NCBI GenBank assembly: GCA_000018565.1
Contig: CP000875.1
Location: 5,657,199-5,721,198, forward strand
Source: Herpetosiphon aurantiacus DSM 785
Lineage (GTDB): Bacteria; Chloroflexota; Chloroflexia; Chloroflexales; Herpetosiphonaceae
Direction of reading: 5' to 3'
Length of the DNA stretch: 64,000 nucleotides
Both the position numbers and the translations under genes were made by a program. Position 1 is the stretch's first letter. Each line of letters opens with the position of its first letter. The notes beneath the pieces are model-generated. The model saw only the letters and a list, made by a program, of their open reading frames with translations, was not told where the DNA came from and searched no databases. Shown here in pieces: positions 27,500-37,735 of the stretch.

Positions 27500-29095
27500 T
27501 TAGGCGGCCACAGTTGCGGCGTGTTTGAGTAGCACTGGCTGGTTGCTGCGAGCACGAACCAAGGGCAATTCCAGCGAATCAACCAAGGCTTGCCAACTGG
27601 CTTCGATAATATTTTCGGAGCAGCCGACGGTTGTCCAACGTTCGTCGCCCATGGCTGCTTCAATCAACACCCGGGTGGTCGCTCCGGTCGCCGATTCTGA
27701 ATCGAGAATCCGCACTTTGTAATCGACCAAATGGACTTCGGCCAATTCGGGGTAGCGTGAGAGCAAGGCTTTGCGCATGGCTTGGTCGAGTGCGTTAACT
27801 GGGCCATTGCCCGAAGCTGCTGTATGATAAATTTCCTCGCCAATTTGTAGCTTAACTGTCGCCTCGGCCTGCATCTCGACCCCCCGTCGTTGCTCAACAA
27901 TCGTGACAACATCGAGCAATTTGAAGGGCGCTGCATAATCGGCAGCGGCGCGGCGCACCAAAAGTTCAAATGAACCTTCGGCAGCTTCAAACTGAAAGCC
28001 CTTGCTTTCAAGCAGTTTGACGCGTTCGAGCACGCCGCGTTCGAGACCTGTGCTTTCCACGCCCAATTCTTCGGCTCGCATTTTGATGTTACCACGGCCT
28101 GAAAGCTCGCTGATCACTACCCGTTTGCGATTGCCCACTTGAACTGGCTCGATATGTTGGTATGAATGCTCGACTTTTGCCACAGCTGCGACATGAATCC
28201 CGCCTTTATGGGCAAACGCGCTGTTGCCAACATAGGCGGCATGCTCGTCGGGGTTCAAATTGGCAATTTCGCTGACGGTGCGTGAAAGCTCGGTCAAACG
28301 TTGTAATTGATCAGGCAGCACACAGAACATGCCCATTTTCAGTTGCAAATTGGGAATGATCGAGATTAAGTTGGCGTTACCGCAGCGCTCGCCATAGCCG
28401 TTAATCGTGCCCTGAACTTGGCGGCAACCACCAACAATCGCGGCCAAGGAATTTGCTACCGCCAACTCGCTATCGTTGTGGGTGTGAATGCCCAATTGAG
28501 TGTTGATTTTACCCTTGACCCGCTGCACCACGGCGCTAATCCAATCGGGCAACGAGCCGCCGTTGGTATCGCATAGCACAATCCAATCTGCGCCAGCTTC
28601 GGCGGCAGCCTTGATTGTGGCTAGGGCATAGTCGTTATCAGCGCGGTAGCCATCAAAAAAGTGTTCAGCATCGTAAATCACTTCTTTGCCATGGGCTTTC
28701 ATCAGCGCCACGCTATCGCGAATCATGGCCAAATTTTCTTCGAGCGTCGTTTCCAACACCTCAGTTACGTGCAATGTCCACGATTTGCCAACCAAGGTTA
28801 CCACAGGTGTGTTCGCATCGAGCAAAGCCTTGAGATTGGCATCGGTTTCAGGTTTGCTGTTGGCACGGCGGGTTGAACCAAAAGCGGCAATTTTGGCGTG
28901 CTTCCATTCCATTTTGGCAGCTTCGGCGAAAAATGCTGCATCCTTGGGGTTCGAGCCAGGCCAACCGCCTTCGATATAGTGCATGCCAAAGCGATCAAGT
29001 TCGCGAGCGATTTTCAATTTATCAGCTAAAGATAACGAAAGCCCTTCGCGTTGAGTGCCGTCCCGCAGCGTTGTATCATATAAAAATATTTGCAT
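27500..29095 (-). CDS. cimA: Citramalate synthase
   Basis: 531 residues of the DRE-TIM metallolyase family. The start has YDTTLRDGTQREGLSLS; the metal site includes [19 protein letters not shown]; a LeuA-type C-terminal regulatory domain follows (about 395-520). The GTQREG and WPGSNPKD pattern is that of CimA rather than LeuA: acetyl-CoA plus pyruvate gives citramalate, the first step of the threonine-independent isoleucine route. LeuCDB from the same cluster carry out the next steps. No ilvA is present in the window, in line with this route. Confidence 0.92.
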   Translation of the reverse strand: MQIFLYDTTLRDGTQREGLSLSLADKLKIARELDRFGMHYIEGGWPGSNPKDAAFFAEAAKMEWKHAKIAAFGSTRRANSKPETDANLKALLDANTPVVTLVGKSWTLHVTEVLETTLEENLAMIRDSVALMKAHGKEVIYDAEHFFDGYRADNDYALATIKAAAEAGADWIVLCDTNGGSLPDWISAVVQRVKGKINTQLGIHTHNDSELAVANSLAAIVGGCRQVQGTINGYGERCGNANLISIIPNLQLKMGMFCVLPDQLQRLTELSRTVSEIANLNPDEHAAYVGNSAFAHKGGIHVAAVAKVEHSYQHIEPVQVGNRKRVVISELSGRGNIKMRAEELGVESTGLERGVLERVKLLESKGFQFEAAEGSFELLVRRAAADYAAPFKLLDVVTIVEQRRGVEMQAEATVKLQIGEEIYHTAASGNGPVNALDQAMRKALLSRYPELAEVHLVDYKVRILDSESATGATTRVLIEAAMGDERWTTVGCSENIIEASWQALVDSLELPLVRARSNQPVLLKHAATVAA

Positions 29096-29123
29096 GTCTT
29101 AATCCTCGCACGAAGTTTCGATT

Positions 29124-29195
29124 GATCCACGAAGGGCACAAAGAGCACGAAGGTTAGTACGTTGAAGCTTAGTGTCCTTCGTGTTCTTCGTGGAT
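29124..29195. repeat. CACGAAG-type repeat in inverted pair
   Basis: GATCCACGAAGGGCAC at the left and GTGTTCTTCGTGGATC at the right face each other around about 20 bases, forming a long imperfect hairpin between pheA and cimA. The same CACGAAG unit recurs at 21051, 52392 and 63030. Confidence 0.7.
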
Positions 29196-29216
29196 CGGCC
29201 TTCGCGTTTTTGCGGT

Positions 29217-30041
29217 TTATCCGCGAAACTTTGGATAGCTACCAAAAATCTTGACTGTGCCAGCGATCTGTGCCAGCTTTTGTAGGGCTTCGGCAACAAC
29301 TGGTTCATGGCGATGGCCATCGATATCAACCAGAAAGACATAATCGCCAAGCTCGGCTTTGGCTGGCCGCGATTCAATTTTGCTCAAATTGATCCCAGCT
29401 TGGGCGAAAATTGCCAAGGCTTCGTATAACGCTCCTGCGCGATTAACTTTGGCAGTGAACATCAGCGAAGTCTTGTCGTCACCCGTTGGTGCGGCATCCT
29501 CAGGAGCCAACACCACAAAGCGCGTGCGATTATTGTTGTTATCCTGAACATCGTAGGCCAAGATATTGGCTTGGGCGCGTTCGGCAGCATGCAAGGTGGT
29601 CAATGCGGCGGCGCGGCGCTCATCGGCGAGCGCTTCGACCAATGCAGCAGCAGTGCTTAACGCGGCCACGGTTGGCACATTCGGCAAGCAACGTTCGATA
29701 AAACGGCGCGATTGAGCTAGCGGTTGTTGATGGGTGTAGAGCACTTCGACCGTATCGAGTTGCACATCGGGCTTGGCCACCACCATATGCCGAATCGGAA
29801 TCACGATTTCGCGGCAAATCCGCAGACGCGTTTCGTGAATCAGCACATCAAGCGTAACGCTGACCGCCCCTTCGAGCGAGTTTTCAATTGGCAAAATGCC
29901 TAAATCAACCGCACGAGTTTCAACAGCCGTAATCACAGCGGGCATACTTGCCATTGGCAAATAGGTGGATTGTTGGTCGCCCGTTTCCAACGCTGCTTTT
30001 TCGCTGAATGTACCAGCCGGGCCAAGATAAGCAATTTTCAT
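29217..30041 (-). CDS. pheA: Prephenate dehydratase
   Basis: 274 residues, stand-alone form without chorismate mutase. The catalytic domain starts YLGPAGTFSEKAA, includes ILPIENSLEGAV and the TRF motif in NNNRTRFVVLA. A C-terminal ACT domain carries LSKIESRPAK, the phenylalanine-binding ESRP motif, so feedback by phenylalanine is likely. It converts prephenate to phenylpyruvate. Its place between leuA and cimA in a branched-chain cluster is notable, although IlvE-type transaminases can act on phenylpyruvate. Confidence 0.95.
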   Translation of the reverse strand: MKIAYLGPAGTFSEKAALETGDQQSTYLPMASMPAVITAVETRAVDLGILPIENSLEGAVSVTLDVLIHETRLRICREIVIPIRHMVVAKPDVQLDTVEVLYTHQQPLAQSRRFIERCLPNVPTVAALSTAAALVEALADERRAAALTTLHAAERAQANILAYDVQDNNNNRTRFVVLAPEDAAPTGDDKTSLMFTAKVNRAGALYEALAIFAQAGINLSKIESRPAKAELGDYVFLVDIDGHRHEPVVAEALQKLAQIAGTVKIFGSYPKFRG

Positions 30042-30058
30042 AAGTTCTTTGGGCTAGC

Positions 30059-30080
30059 GAGGTTGATTTGACCCAACCTC
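30059..30080. repeat. Short stem-loop between leuA and pheA
   Basis: GAGGTTG (30059-30065) and CAACCTC (30074-30080) form a perfect 7-bp stem just after the leuA stop. No T-run follows on the minus strand, so read-through into pheA is expected. Confidence 0.45.
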
Positions 30081-30085
30081 AGCAA

Positions 30086-31753
30086 TTATTCATACCGTCC
30101 AAGGGTCGAGCCACCGAACAAATCCACGCCTGGCGCAGCGCTGGCAACTTCCATGCGGGCGGTGGTTTCTTGCTTGAGCCGTTCTTGGCGAGCTTTCAGC
30201 AATTTGTTCAAGGCGCTAACATAGGCTTCGGCAGCCGCAACGATGATATCAACATTGACTCCATTGCCGCGCCAAACTTTGGCATCTGTTGCTTTGTCGG
30301 TTAAAACTCCACGCACATGTTTATGCTTGCCTTCGACGACTTTCACGCTAACTTCGCCAACCGCATCGATACCTTCGGTGATCGCATTGACCGCAAATTC
30401 GAGCAACGTAACCGGAGTTAGCACAACTTTGTTGATCGCCGAATAGACTGCATCCACTGGGCCTGTGCCTTGGGCTGATTCGATTTTGACTTCGCCGTTG
30501 GGGCCGCGCATGCGCACGGTTGCGGTTGGGATGGCGTTCACGCCTGAGGCAAATTGCACATGCTCCAATTCATAAACTGGGCTTGGGCGGCCTGCTTCAT
30601 CGCTAATCAAGGCCTCAACATCGCGATCATCAACATATTTCTTGCGATCAGCTACATCTTTGAAGCGGGCAAACAAGTGGTTGATCGTAGCTTCATCGAA
30701 GCTATAGCCCAATTCTTGCACCCGATGGCGGAAGGCATGGCGGCCTGAGTGTTTGCCCAAAACCAAGGCATTGCCATCTTGACCCACCGATTCGGCGCTC
30801 ATAATTTCGTAGGTCATACGGTGTTTCAACACGCCATCTTGGTGAATGCCCGATTCGTGAGCAAAGGCATTCGCGCCAACAATTGCCTTGTTGGGTGGCA
30901 CTTGGGTGTTGGTGCAGGCACTCAACAAGCGTGAGCTAGGCGTTAGTTGGGTTGTGTCGATATTGGTGCTCAGGCCGTAAAATTGCTTGCGCGTTTCCAA
31001 AGCCATCACCACTTCTTCCAACGAAGCATTGCCAGCTCGCTCGCCGATGCCATTGATTGTGCATTCAATTTGGCGTGCGCCAGCTCGAACGCCAGCCAAC
31101 GAATTCGCCACCGCCAAGCCCAAATCGTCGTGGCAATGGGTTGAGATAATCACATCAGCAGCACCAGGTACGTTTTCGATAATCCCCCGAAGCAACGCTG
31201 CATATTCCTCAGGCGTGGAATAGCCCACGGTATCAGGAATATTCAAGGTTGTTGCGCCTTCTTCAATCGCTATCGCCAGCATCTGATACATAAATTCGAT
31301 GTCGGAACGGGTCGCATCCATCGGCGAGAATTCAACATCGTCGCAAAGCGAGCTAGCCAAGCGCACCATCTCACGGGTTTTCGTCAGCACTTCCTCGCGG
31401 GTTGAGCGCAATTGATACTCGATATGAATATCTGAGCTTGAAAGGAAAGTGTGAATACGCTTTTTGGCGGCAGGTGCAATCGCTGTGGCACAGGCTTCGA
31501 TATCGCTTTTGACTGCTCGTGCTAAGCCACAGATCACTGGACCATCGGCAGTGCCAACGCTCTTGGCAATTTGGTTAACTGCTTCCCAATCGCCAGGTGA
31601 GGCCGCCGGAAAGCCCGCTTCGATAATATCCACGCCCATTCGCGCCAATTGCTTGGCAACTTCCAATTTTTCGTGCAGATGCATGGTACAGCCTGGTGAT
31701 TGCTCACCGTCGCGCAGGGTTGTATCGAAAATGCGTACATAATCGCTGGTCAT
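30086..31753 (-). CDS. leuA: 2-isopropylmalate synthase
   Basis: 555 residues. It condenses acetyl-CoA with 2-oxoisovalerate, the committed step of leucine synthesis. Motifs are [35 protein letters not shown] for metal and base, and [16 protein letters not shown]. The C-terminal regulatory domain (about 390-520) suggests leucine feedback. GGAGAACTTT precedes ATG 31753. The tail past residue 520 is longer than in many homologues and Arg/Gln-rich. Confidence 0.96.
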   Translation of the reverse strand: MTSDYVRIFDTTLRDGEQSPGCTMHLHEKLEVAKQLARMGVDIIEAGFPAASPGDWEAVNQIAKSVGTADGPVICGLARAVKSDIEACATAIAPAAKKRIHTFLSSSDIHIEYQLRSTREEVLTKTREMVRLASSLCDDVEFSPMDATRSDIEFMYQMLAIAIEEGATTLNIPDTVGYSTPEEYAALLRGIIENVPGAADVIISTHCHDDLGLAVANSLAGVRAGARQIECTINGIGERAGNASLEEVVMALETRKQFYGLSTNIDTTQLTPSSRLLSACTNTQVPPNKAIVGANAFAHESGIHQDGVLKHRMTYEIMSAESVGQDGNALVLGKHSGRHAFRHRVQELGYSFDEATINHLFARFKDVADRKKYVDDRDVEALISDEAGRPSPVYELEHVQFASGVNAIPTATVRMRGPNGEVKIESAQGTGPVDAVYSAINKVVLTPVTLLEFAVNAITEGIDAVGEVSVKVVEGKHKHVRGVLTDKATDAKVWRGNGVNVDIIVAAAEAYVSALNKLLKARQERLKQETTARMEVASAAPGVDLFGGSTLGRYE

Positions 31754-31782
31754 AAAGTTCTCCGTAATGAGGGCTAGCTTTA

Positions 31783-31887
31783 TTCCCTCACCCCCAGCCC
31801 CTCTCCCATTGCGTGGGAGAGGGGAGTTAGCCTAAGCAATTCCCCCTCGCCTCGCTGGGCGGGAGAGGGGGCTAGGGGGTGAGGGAA
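31783..31887. repeat. Palindromic intergenic repeat, copy 5
   Basis: The ends TTCCCTCACCCCCAGCCCC and GGGGGCTAGGGGGTGAGGGAA pair. Inner hairpin CCCCTCTCCC-ATTGCGT-GGGAGAGGGG. It lies between ilvC and leuA within the operon and is the only clear feature in that gap. Confidence 0.87.
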
Positions 31888-31915
31888 CATAAGACACCAA
31901 GCCCTCGTTCCCTAA

Positions 31916-32941
<1,026 letters not shown>

Positions 32942-32986
32942 TCAATATAACTAATGGGCTGAACGATGAACAATTGCTACCCGTGT

Positions 32987-33103
32987 TTATTCCATGGTCT
33001 CGCCGTAATCGCCCCACCATGTATCCCAATTGACATCTTCGTCGCTATAGTGGGCTTTATCAGCGGTCGCGGTGGTTTCTTCTTCAAACATTGGTTGCAG
33101 CAT
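32987..33103 (-). CDS. 38-residue acidic ORF between ilvN and ilvC
   Basis: Frame ATG 33103 to TAA 32987 with AAAGGATCACGACC before the start. The product begins MLQPMFEEETTATADKAHYS and ends DTWWGDYGETME. It is strongly acidic and has three tryptophans in its second half. It lacks the runs of Ile, Leu or Val codons of an attenuation leader and no terminator follows. It fills most of the ilvN-ilvC gap of the operon. It may be a small subunit or regulator of an Ilv enzyme, or a fortuitous frame; conservation is the deciding test. Confidence 0.5.
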   Translation of the reverse strand: MLQPMFEEETTATADKAHYSDEDVNWDTWWGDYGETME

Positions 33104-33151
33104 GGTCGTGATCCTTTATTAATGAAGAGGCAGTTGCCTCGTTGAATTCAA

Positions 33152-33673
33152 TTAAGCAGCGCGAAATTCTTGGTTTTGATATGGCCCGCTGACCGTCGAT
33201 GCACCACGGGTCATCGCGACACATCCGGTGCGAACCAGTTCGCGAATGCCAAACGGGCGAATCAGGTCAACAAAGCGGTCGAGTTGTTCAGGGCTGCCGC
33301 TGAGTTCGATCATCATGGCATCGGGCACAACATCGACAATTTTGGCTCCGAAAATATCGGCCAATTGCATCAATTCGCTGCGTTTGGCTGGTGGTGCATA
33401 CACCTTGACCAACAGCAAATCGCGGGTGACATTCGGGTCTTGGCTAACATCACTGACCTTCAGCACATCAATCAATTTATACAGTTGTTTGATTACTTGT
33501 TCGACGCTGGTGGTATCGCCATCGACCACCAAGGTCATGCGTGAGATACCAGGCGTTTCGGTATGGCCAACGGTCAAGCTTTCGATATTGAAACCACGGC
33601 GGCGAAACAGGCTCACTGAGCGGTTCAGCACCCCAGGTTGGTCACGTAATAAAGCAACTAAGGTATGTTTCAT
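33152..33673 (-). CDS. ilvN: Acetolactate synthase small subunit
   Basis: 173 residues, the regulatory subunit (named ilvH or ilvN). The N-terminal ACT domain starts TLVALLRDQPGVLNRSVSLF with RRGFNIESLTVG; a second domain follows from about residue 80. It binds valine and sets feedback inhibition of IlvB. CAGGAGATTTTTGCA precedes the ATG. It lies 20 bases after ilvB, so the two are made together. Confidence 0.96.
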   Translation of the reverse strand: MKHTLVALLRDQPGVLNRSVSLFRRRGFNIESLTVGHTETPGISRMTLVVDGDTTSVEQVIKQLYKLIDVLKVSDVSQDPNVTRDLLLVKVYAPPAKRSELMQLADIFGAKIVDVVPDAMMIELSGSPEQLDRFVDLIRPFGIRELVRTGCVAMTRGASTVSGPYQNQEFRAA

Positions 33674-33693
33674 TGCAAAAATCTCCTGTGAGC

Positions 33694-35406
33694 CTATTTC
33701 ACTGCCACAACGTCTTCGATTTCGACTTCGTTGGGATCTTCGAACATATCGCTGATGCTCGCGCCTGGAGCCACCATCGGATAGACGTTGACTTCGCGTT
33801 CAACCACAAATTCAATCAGGAATGGGCCATTGGTTGAGCGGGCTTGCTGAATTGCCTCGGCCACATCTTCGGCGCGTTCGACCCGCACCCCAGGAATGCC
33901 ATAAGCATCAGCCAACTTGATAAAATCGGGACTCCACATTGGCGTTGCCGAATAGCGGCGTTCGTGGAAAAGCTCTTGCCATTGGCGCACCATGCCCAAG
34001 TAGCCGTTGTTGATGATACAAATCTTCAAGGGCAGGCTTTCTTGCACCACCGTGGCTAGCTCTTGCAAATTCATCTGGAAGCCGCCGTCGCCAGCAATTG
34101 CCCAAACTTCTTCGTTGGGGCAAGCGACTTGTACGCCCATCGCCGCTGGCAAGGCAAAACCCATGGTTCCCAAACCGCCAGAGGTGATGTGGGTATGGGG
34201 CTTCATATATTCGATCAACTGAGCCGCCCACATTTGGTGCTGGCCCACGTCAGTGCAAACCCGAAACTCGCCTTGCATAATGCGGGTGAATTCGGCATAA
34301 ACATGGTGTGGCGTGAACATGCCACTTTCTGGGTCGCGTTGGCGCTTGGAGCGCGTGGCCTGAATATCACGAATATGGTTGAGCCATTCGCTATGCTCGT
34401 TGGCGTTGACAATTTCGGTCAAGTTTTCTAGCACACGCTTGGCATCGCCGACAATTGGCACAGCAGTAATCACATTTTTGCCAACTTCAGCCGGATCAAT
34501 ATCAACATGAATGATTTTGGCGTTGCGGGCAAAGGTATCTAATTTGCCAGTTACACGGTCGTCGAAGCGTGCGCCGATGGTAAATAACACATCGCATTCT
34601 TGGATGGCGCGATTGACATGAACCCAACCGTGCATGCCAGGCATGCCCAACGATAACGGATGATCTTCGGGAATACAGCTAATGCCCAACAATGTGGTGA
34701 TCACCGGAATACCAGTTTTTTCGGCAAATTCGCGTAATTCGACGCTCGCGTGACCCAGCAAAATGCCATGGCCTGCCATAATCAAGGGCTTTTTGGCTTG
34801 ATTCAGCAAATTGGCAGCTTCTTTGATTTGGCGGCGATTGCCATCGTAGTTGGGCTTGTAGCCTGGTAAATCGACCGATTCTGGATATTCGAATACGCCC
34901 CGAGCGTTTTGGGTATCTTTGGCAACGTCGATCAAGACTGGGCCGGGGCGGCCAGTTCGGGCAATATGAAACGCTTCTTTGAACACACGGGGCAAATCGC
35001 GCACATCGGTCACCAAATAATTGTGCTTGGTGATAGGCTGGGTGATGCCCGTCACATCGGTTTCTTGAAAGCCATCTTTGCCGATTAACGAGGTGACAAC
35101 TTGCCCAGTGATCGCTACGATCGGGATTGAATCCATCATGGCATCGGCAATTGCCGTGACCAAGTTGGTTGCGCCCGGGCCGCTGGTGGCGACACAAACC
35201 CCAACTTTGCCGCTGGTACGGGCGTAGCCTTCGGCGGCATGGCCAGCCGCTTGTTCGTGGCGCACCAAAATATGGCGCAATTGGGGATATTCGGGCAGCG
35301 CATGGTAGAACGGCATAATCGCCCCACCTGGATAGCCAAACATCACATCAACGCCTTCGGCTATCAACGCTTCACACATCATTTGAGCACCAGTTAGCGT
35401 TTTCAT
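33694..35406 (-). CDS. ilvB: Acetolactate synthase large subunit
   Basis: 570 residues, ThDP-dependent. The N-terminal domain has VDVMFGYPGGAIMPFYHAL with the catalytic Glu in VRHEQAAGHAAEGYAR. The ThDP/Mg motif runs from GDGGFQMNLQELATV to NNGYLGMVRQW. It makes acetolactate from two pyruvates, or acetohydroxybutyrate. ATG 35406 is chosen by homology, since the family begins shortly before GAQMMCEALIAEGV; the frame open to 35550 overlaps ilvD. Confidence 0.97.
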   Translation of the reverse strand: MKTLTGAQMMCEALIAEGVDVMFGYPGGAIMPFYHALPEYPQLRHILVRHEQAAGHAAEGYARTSGKVGVCVATSGPGATNLVTAIADAMMDSIPIVAITGQVVTSLIGKDGFQETDVTGITQPITKHNYLVTDVRDLPRVFKEAFHIARTGRPGPVLIDVAKDTQNARGVFEYPESVDLPGYKPNYDGNRRQIKEAANLLNQAKKPLIMAGHGILLGHASVELREFAEKTGIPVITTLLGISCIPEDHPLSLGMPGMHGWVHVNRAIQECDVLFTIGARFDDRVTGKLDTFARNAKIIHVDIDPAEVGKNVITAVPIVGDAKRVLENLTEIVNANEHSEWLNHIRDIQATRSKRQRDPESGMFTPHHVYAEFTRIMQGEFRVCTDVGQHQMWAAQLIEYMKPHTHITSGGLGTMGFALPAAMGVQVACPNEEVWAIAGDGGFQMNLQELATVVQESLPLKICIINNGYLGMVRQWQELFHERRYSATPMWSPDFIKLADAYGIPGVRVERAEDVAEAIQQARSTNGPFLIEFVVEREVNVYPMVAPGASISDMFEDPNEVEIEDVVAVK

Positions 35407-35453
35407 CGGTATACCTCGCCTTGCGTAAGGTTTAATGTCAATAAGTTGCAGAT

Positions 35454-37139
35454 CTATGCTTCCAACACCGCGCCATTGCTGGCGTTCGTCACCAAACGGG
35501 TGTAGCGTGCCAACCAGCCGCGTTGATGTTTGCGTTCTGGGGCTTGCCACGCAGCGCGGCGTTCGGCAAATTGCGTTTCGCTGAGGTCAACTGCCAACAG
35601 GCGATTTGCTAAATCGATGTGAATGATGTCGCCATTTTCGATCAGGCCAATTGGGCCACCCTCGGCGGCTTCGGGGGAGATATGGCCAATACACAGGCCG
35701 CGTGTGCCGCCGCTGAAGCGACCATCGGTCAATAAGGCCACTTGCTCGCCCAAGGGCATGCCTTTGAGCAACGAGGTTAAGGCCAGCATTTCGCGCATAC
35801 CTGGGCCACCGCGTGGGCCTTCGTAGCGCACTACCACCACATCGCCAGCTTGAATTTCGCCAGCGCGGGCGGCGTAGGTGGCGGCTTCTTCGCTGGGGAA
35901 ACAACGGGCCGGGCCGCTAAATGTCATTTGATGTTGATCAACTGCACCAATTTTGATCACCGAGCCTTCAGGAGCCAAGTTGCCAAACAAAATACACAAA
36001 CCGCCTTGGGCTGAATGGGGATGTTCGATTGGGCGGATGCATTCAGGGTTTTCGTTGGCGATGCCTTGCAATTGTTCACCCAAGGTTTGGCCTGTCACGG
36101 TTGGCACATTCAAGTGTAGGGCATCGGGCTTTTTGGCCAATTCGGCCATAATTGCTGGTACGCCACCAGCGCGATGCACATCTTCCATATGCCATTGGCG
36201 AGTGCCATCCCAGGCTGGGCTAACTTTGGCCAAGTGTGGTACGCGAGCTGCAACCTCGTTAAAGCGGCTGATTGGGTAATCCAAGCCTGCTTCACGCGCC
36301 AAGGCCAAAACGTGCAAGATGGTGTTGGTCGAGCCGCCCATGGCTACGTCGAGCGCCATCGCGTTATCAATTGATTCGGGAGTGACAATATCGCTGAAGG
36401 AAATATTCTGGCGGAGCAATTCGAGGACTTTGGTGGCGGCGGTGCGGGCTAGCTCGTGGCGGGCAGGGTCGGTGGCCAGTAATGAACCGTTGTATGGCAG
36501 GGCGATTCCCAGTGCTTCACACAGACAATTCATCGAATTGGCGGTGAACATGCCGGAGCAGGAGCCGCAGGTCGGGCAGCCGTTGCGCTCCAGATCCAGC
36601 AGCCGTTCATCACTGATGCGGCCAGAAGCATGTTGACCAACGCCCTCGAACACGCTGATCAAGTCAACTTTATTGCCATCTTTATCGCGGCCAGCCTGCA
36701 TTGGCCCGCCCGATACGAAAACGGTGGGGATGTTGACGCGGGCAGCGCCCATCAGCATGCCAGGCACGATTTTATCGCAGTTGGGGATACAGATCATCGC
36801 ATCGAAACAGTGGGCTGCTGCCACCGTTTCAACACAATCGGCGATCAACTCGCGCGATGGCAAGGAATAGCGCATACCTTCGTGGCCCATCACGATGCCA
36901 TCATCAACCCCAATCGTGTTGAATTCAAAGGGAATGCCGCCTGCTGCCCGTACTGCATCTTTGACGATTTTGGCAAACTCATGCAAGTGAACGTGGCCAG
37001 GAATAATATCGATATACGAATTACAGATCGCGACGAACGGCTTTTGAAAGTCGCTATCATCTTGAATTTGGCCCGTCGCACGTAGGAGTGAACGATGTGG
37101 AGCGCGTGCAAAGCCCCGCTTGATCGTATCTGAACGCAT
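35454..37139 (-). CDS. ilvD: Dihydroxyacid dehydratase
   Basis: 561 residues. Cysteines for the Fe-S cluster lie in [16 protein letters not shown] and in [19 protein letters not shown], plus one in [11 protein letters not shown]. The C-terminal part has [18 protein letters not shown]. It makes the 2-keto acids that precede Val, Ile and Leu. ATG 37139 has GGGGAG upstream and gives the usual start (MRSDTIKRG). The frame extends to 37286 without any binding site. It is the first enzyme gene after the attenuator leader. Confidence 0.97.
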   Translation of the reverse strand: MRSDTIKRGFARAPHRSLLRATGQIQDDSDFQKPFVAICNSYIDIIPGHVHLHEFAKIVKDAVRAAGGIPFEFNTIGVDDGIVMGHEGMRYSLPSRELIADCVETVAAAHCFDAMICIPNCDKIVPGMLMGAARVNIPTVFVSGGPMQAGRDKDGNKVDLISVFEGVGQHASGRISDERLLDLERNGCPTCGSCSGMFTANSMNCLCEALGIALPYNGSLLATDPARHELARTAATKVLELLRQNISFSDIVTPESIDNAMALDVAMGGSTNTILHVLALAREAGLDYPISRFNEVAARVPHLAKVSPAWDGTRQWHMEDVHRAGGVPAIMAELAKKPDALHLNVPTVTGQTLGEQLQGIANENPECIRPIEHPHSAQGGLCILFGNLAPEGSVIKIGAVDQHQMTFSGPARCFPSEEAATYAARAGEIQAGDVVVVRYEGPRGGPGMREMLALTSLLKGMPLGEQVALLTDGRFSGGTRGLCIGHISPEAAEGGPIGLIENGDIIHIDLANRLLAVDLSETQFAERRAAWQAPERKHQRGWLARYTRLVTNASNGAVLEA

Positions 37140-37321
37140 AGATGCTCCCCGCATAGAGAACTGATGGCTGGACAGGCCATCGTTGAAAGGCGATTGAGCC
37201 AATGCTCCAGTGGGATTGGCCGCAGATCGCAAGATTTTGGCAATAGGAAAGCAAGCCTTGTCAGTCCCGATGCTGAACACAGGCAAGATGGGCGAACATA
37301 CTCAACAATGAGCTGAACGAA

Positions 37322-37379
37322 AGAGCGACACTGCTCCGGGGTTTGTTGCAATCATCGCAACGGTTCGGGTTATCGCTCT
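37322..37379 (-). promoter_or_regulatory. Stem-loop overlapping the leader 2 stop
   Basis: On the minus strand AGAGCGA (37379-37373) pairs with TCGCTCT (37328-37322), with an inner stem GTTGC / GCAAC. TTTCGTT follows, a poor T-run. The 5' arm begins inside the stop codon of leader 2, as in the first unit. It may be a weak second terminator or a pause site. Confidence 0.45.
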
Positions 37380-37488
37380 AGCGCAGACGACGGCCTACGC
37401 GACACGACCAAATGGGAATGGGTTGAAGGATAATAAACTGCGGACGAGGAGTGATCATGGTGACGAGAGTTGTCAACAAGTTCCGCAT
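37378..37488 (-). CDS. Leader peptide 2 candidate, 36 residues
   Basis: ATG 37488 to TAG 37378, behind a strong TGGAGGATAAACAC. It reads MRNLLTTLVTMITPRP, then QFIILQPIPIWS and an Arg-rich end. The first part is rich in Leu, Val, Ile and Thr codons, the amino acids tied to this pathway. It starts 37 bases after the attenuator terminator, so it is translated only when the first unit reads through. Its stop codon enters a stem-loop. It may be a second control unit or a ribosome-loading frame; less certain than leader 1. Confidence 0.6.
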   Translation of the reverse strand: MRNLLTTLVTMITPRPQFIILQPIPIWSCRVGRRLR

Positions 37489-37524
37489 GTGTTTATCCTC
37501 CAGAAGCTAACTTAATCACAAATC

Positions 37525-37552
37525 AAAAGCCCCTCCCGATTGGGAGGGGCTT
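37525..37552 (-). terminator. Attenuator terminator of the ilv operon
   Basis: Minus strand: AAGCCCCTCCC, loop AATC, GGGAGGGGC, then TTTT. The 5' arm (AGCCCCTCCCA, 37551-37541) is also exactly complementary over 11 bases to TGGGAGGGGCT at 37594-37584 in the leader 1 coding end. The two pairings exclude each other. Confidence 0.88.
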
Positions 37553-37581
37553 GAGTTCTTTTGAACTACCCGCGAGGCTTG

Positions 37582-37674
37582 TTAGCCCCTCCCACACAAA
37601 AGTGACCGCGTAATGACGACGATTACGAGGCTAAGGAGGTTGCTAATAATAATAAACGCGGGACGATTATTCAT
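37582..37674 (-). CDS. ilv leader peptide 1, 30 residues
   Basis: ATG 37674 to TAA 37582. It begins MNNRPAF and then reads IIISNLLSLVIVVI, with 12 of those 14 codons for Ile, Leu or Val. It ends SLLCGRG. The last five codons and the stop cover the antiterminator half at 37594-37584. A ribosome that finishes the peptide hides that half, so the terminator forms; one that stalls at the Ile/Leu/Val run leaves it free to pair. This is the design of the enteric ilvL leader, reached here by sequence alone. The binding site is weak (TAGGAA). Confidence 0.85.
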   Translation of the reverse strand: MNNRPAFIIISNLLSLVIVVITRSLLCGRG

Positions 37675-37706
37675 TTGGTAGTTTCCTACAAAAGTTATTT
37701 GTGCAG

Positions 37707-37735
37707 AGTATACACATCCAGCTAGAGTCTGTCAA
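37707..37735 (-). promoter_or_regulatory. Consensus promoter of the ilv-leu cluster
   Basis: Minus strand TTGACA (37735-37730), a 17-bp spacer, then TATACT (37712-37707). It lies about 33 bases upstream of leader peptide 1. No operator-like dyad was noticed, in line with control after initiation. Confidence 0.85.

Larger units (their letters stand above)
37140..37700 (-). promoter_or_regulatory. ilvD leader with attenuator
   Basis: About 560 untranslated-leader bases run from the predicted transcription start near 37700 to the ilvD start. In transcription order it holds a GTAG-GAAA-CTAC hairpin, leader peptide 1 (37674-37582), an antiterminator half overlapping its stop codon (37594-37584), the small stem AGTTC-AAAA-GAACT, the terminator (37552-37525), leader peptide 2 (37488-37378) and a stem-loop (37379-37322). 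From 37321 to 37140 I see no further structure. The layout matches ribosome-mediated attenuation as in enteric ilv and leu operons. Confidence 0.8.

Noticed and set aside
37140-37700. T-box or leucine riboswitch in the long ilvD leader
   Set aside because: No T-box sequence or specifier layout was found; leader peptide 1 with competing stems explains the region better.
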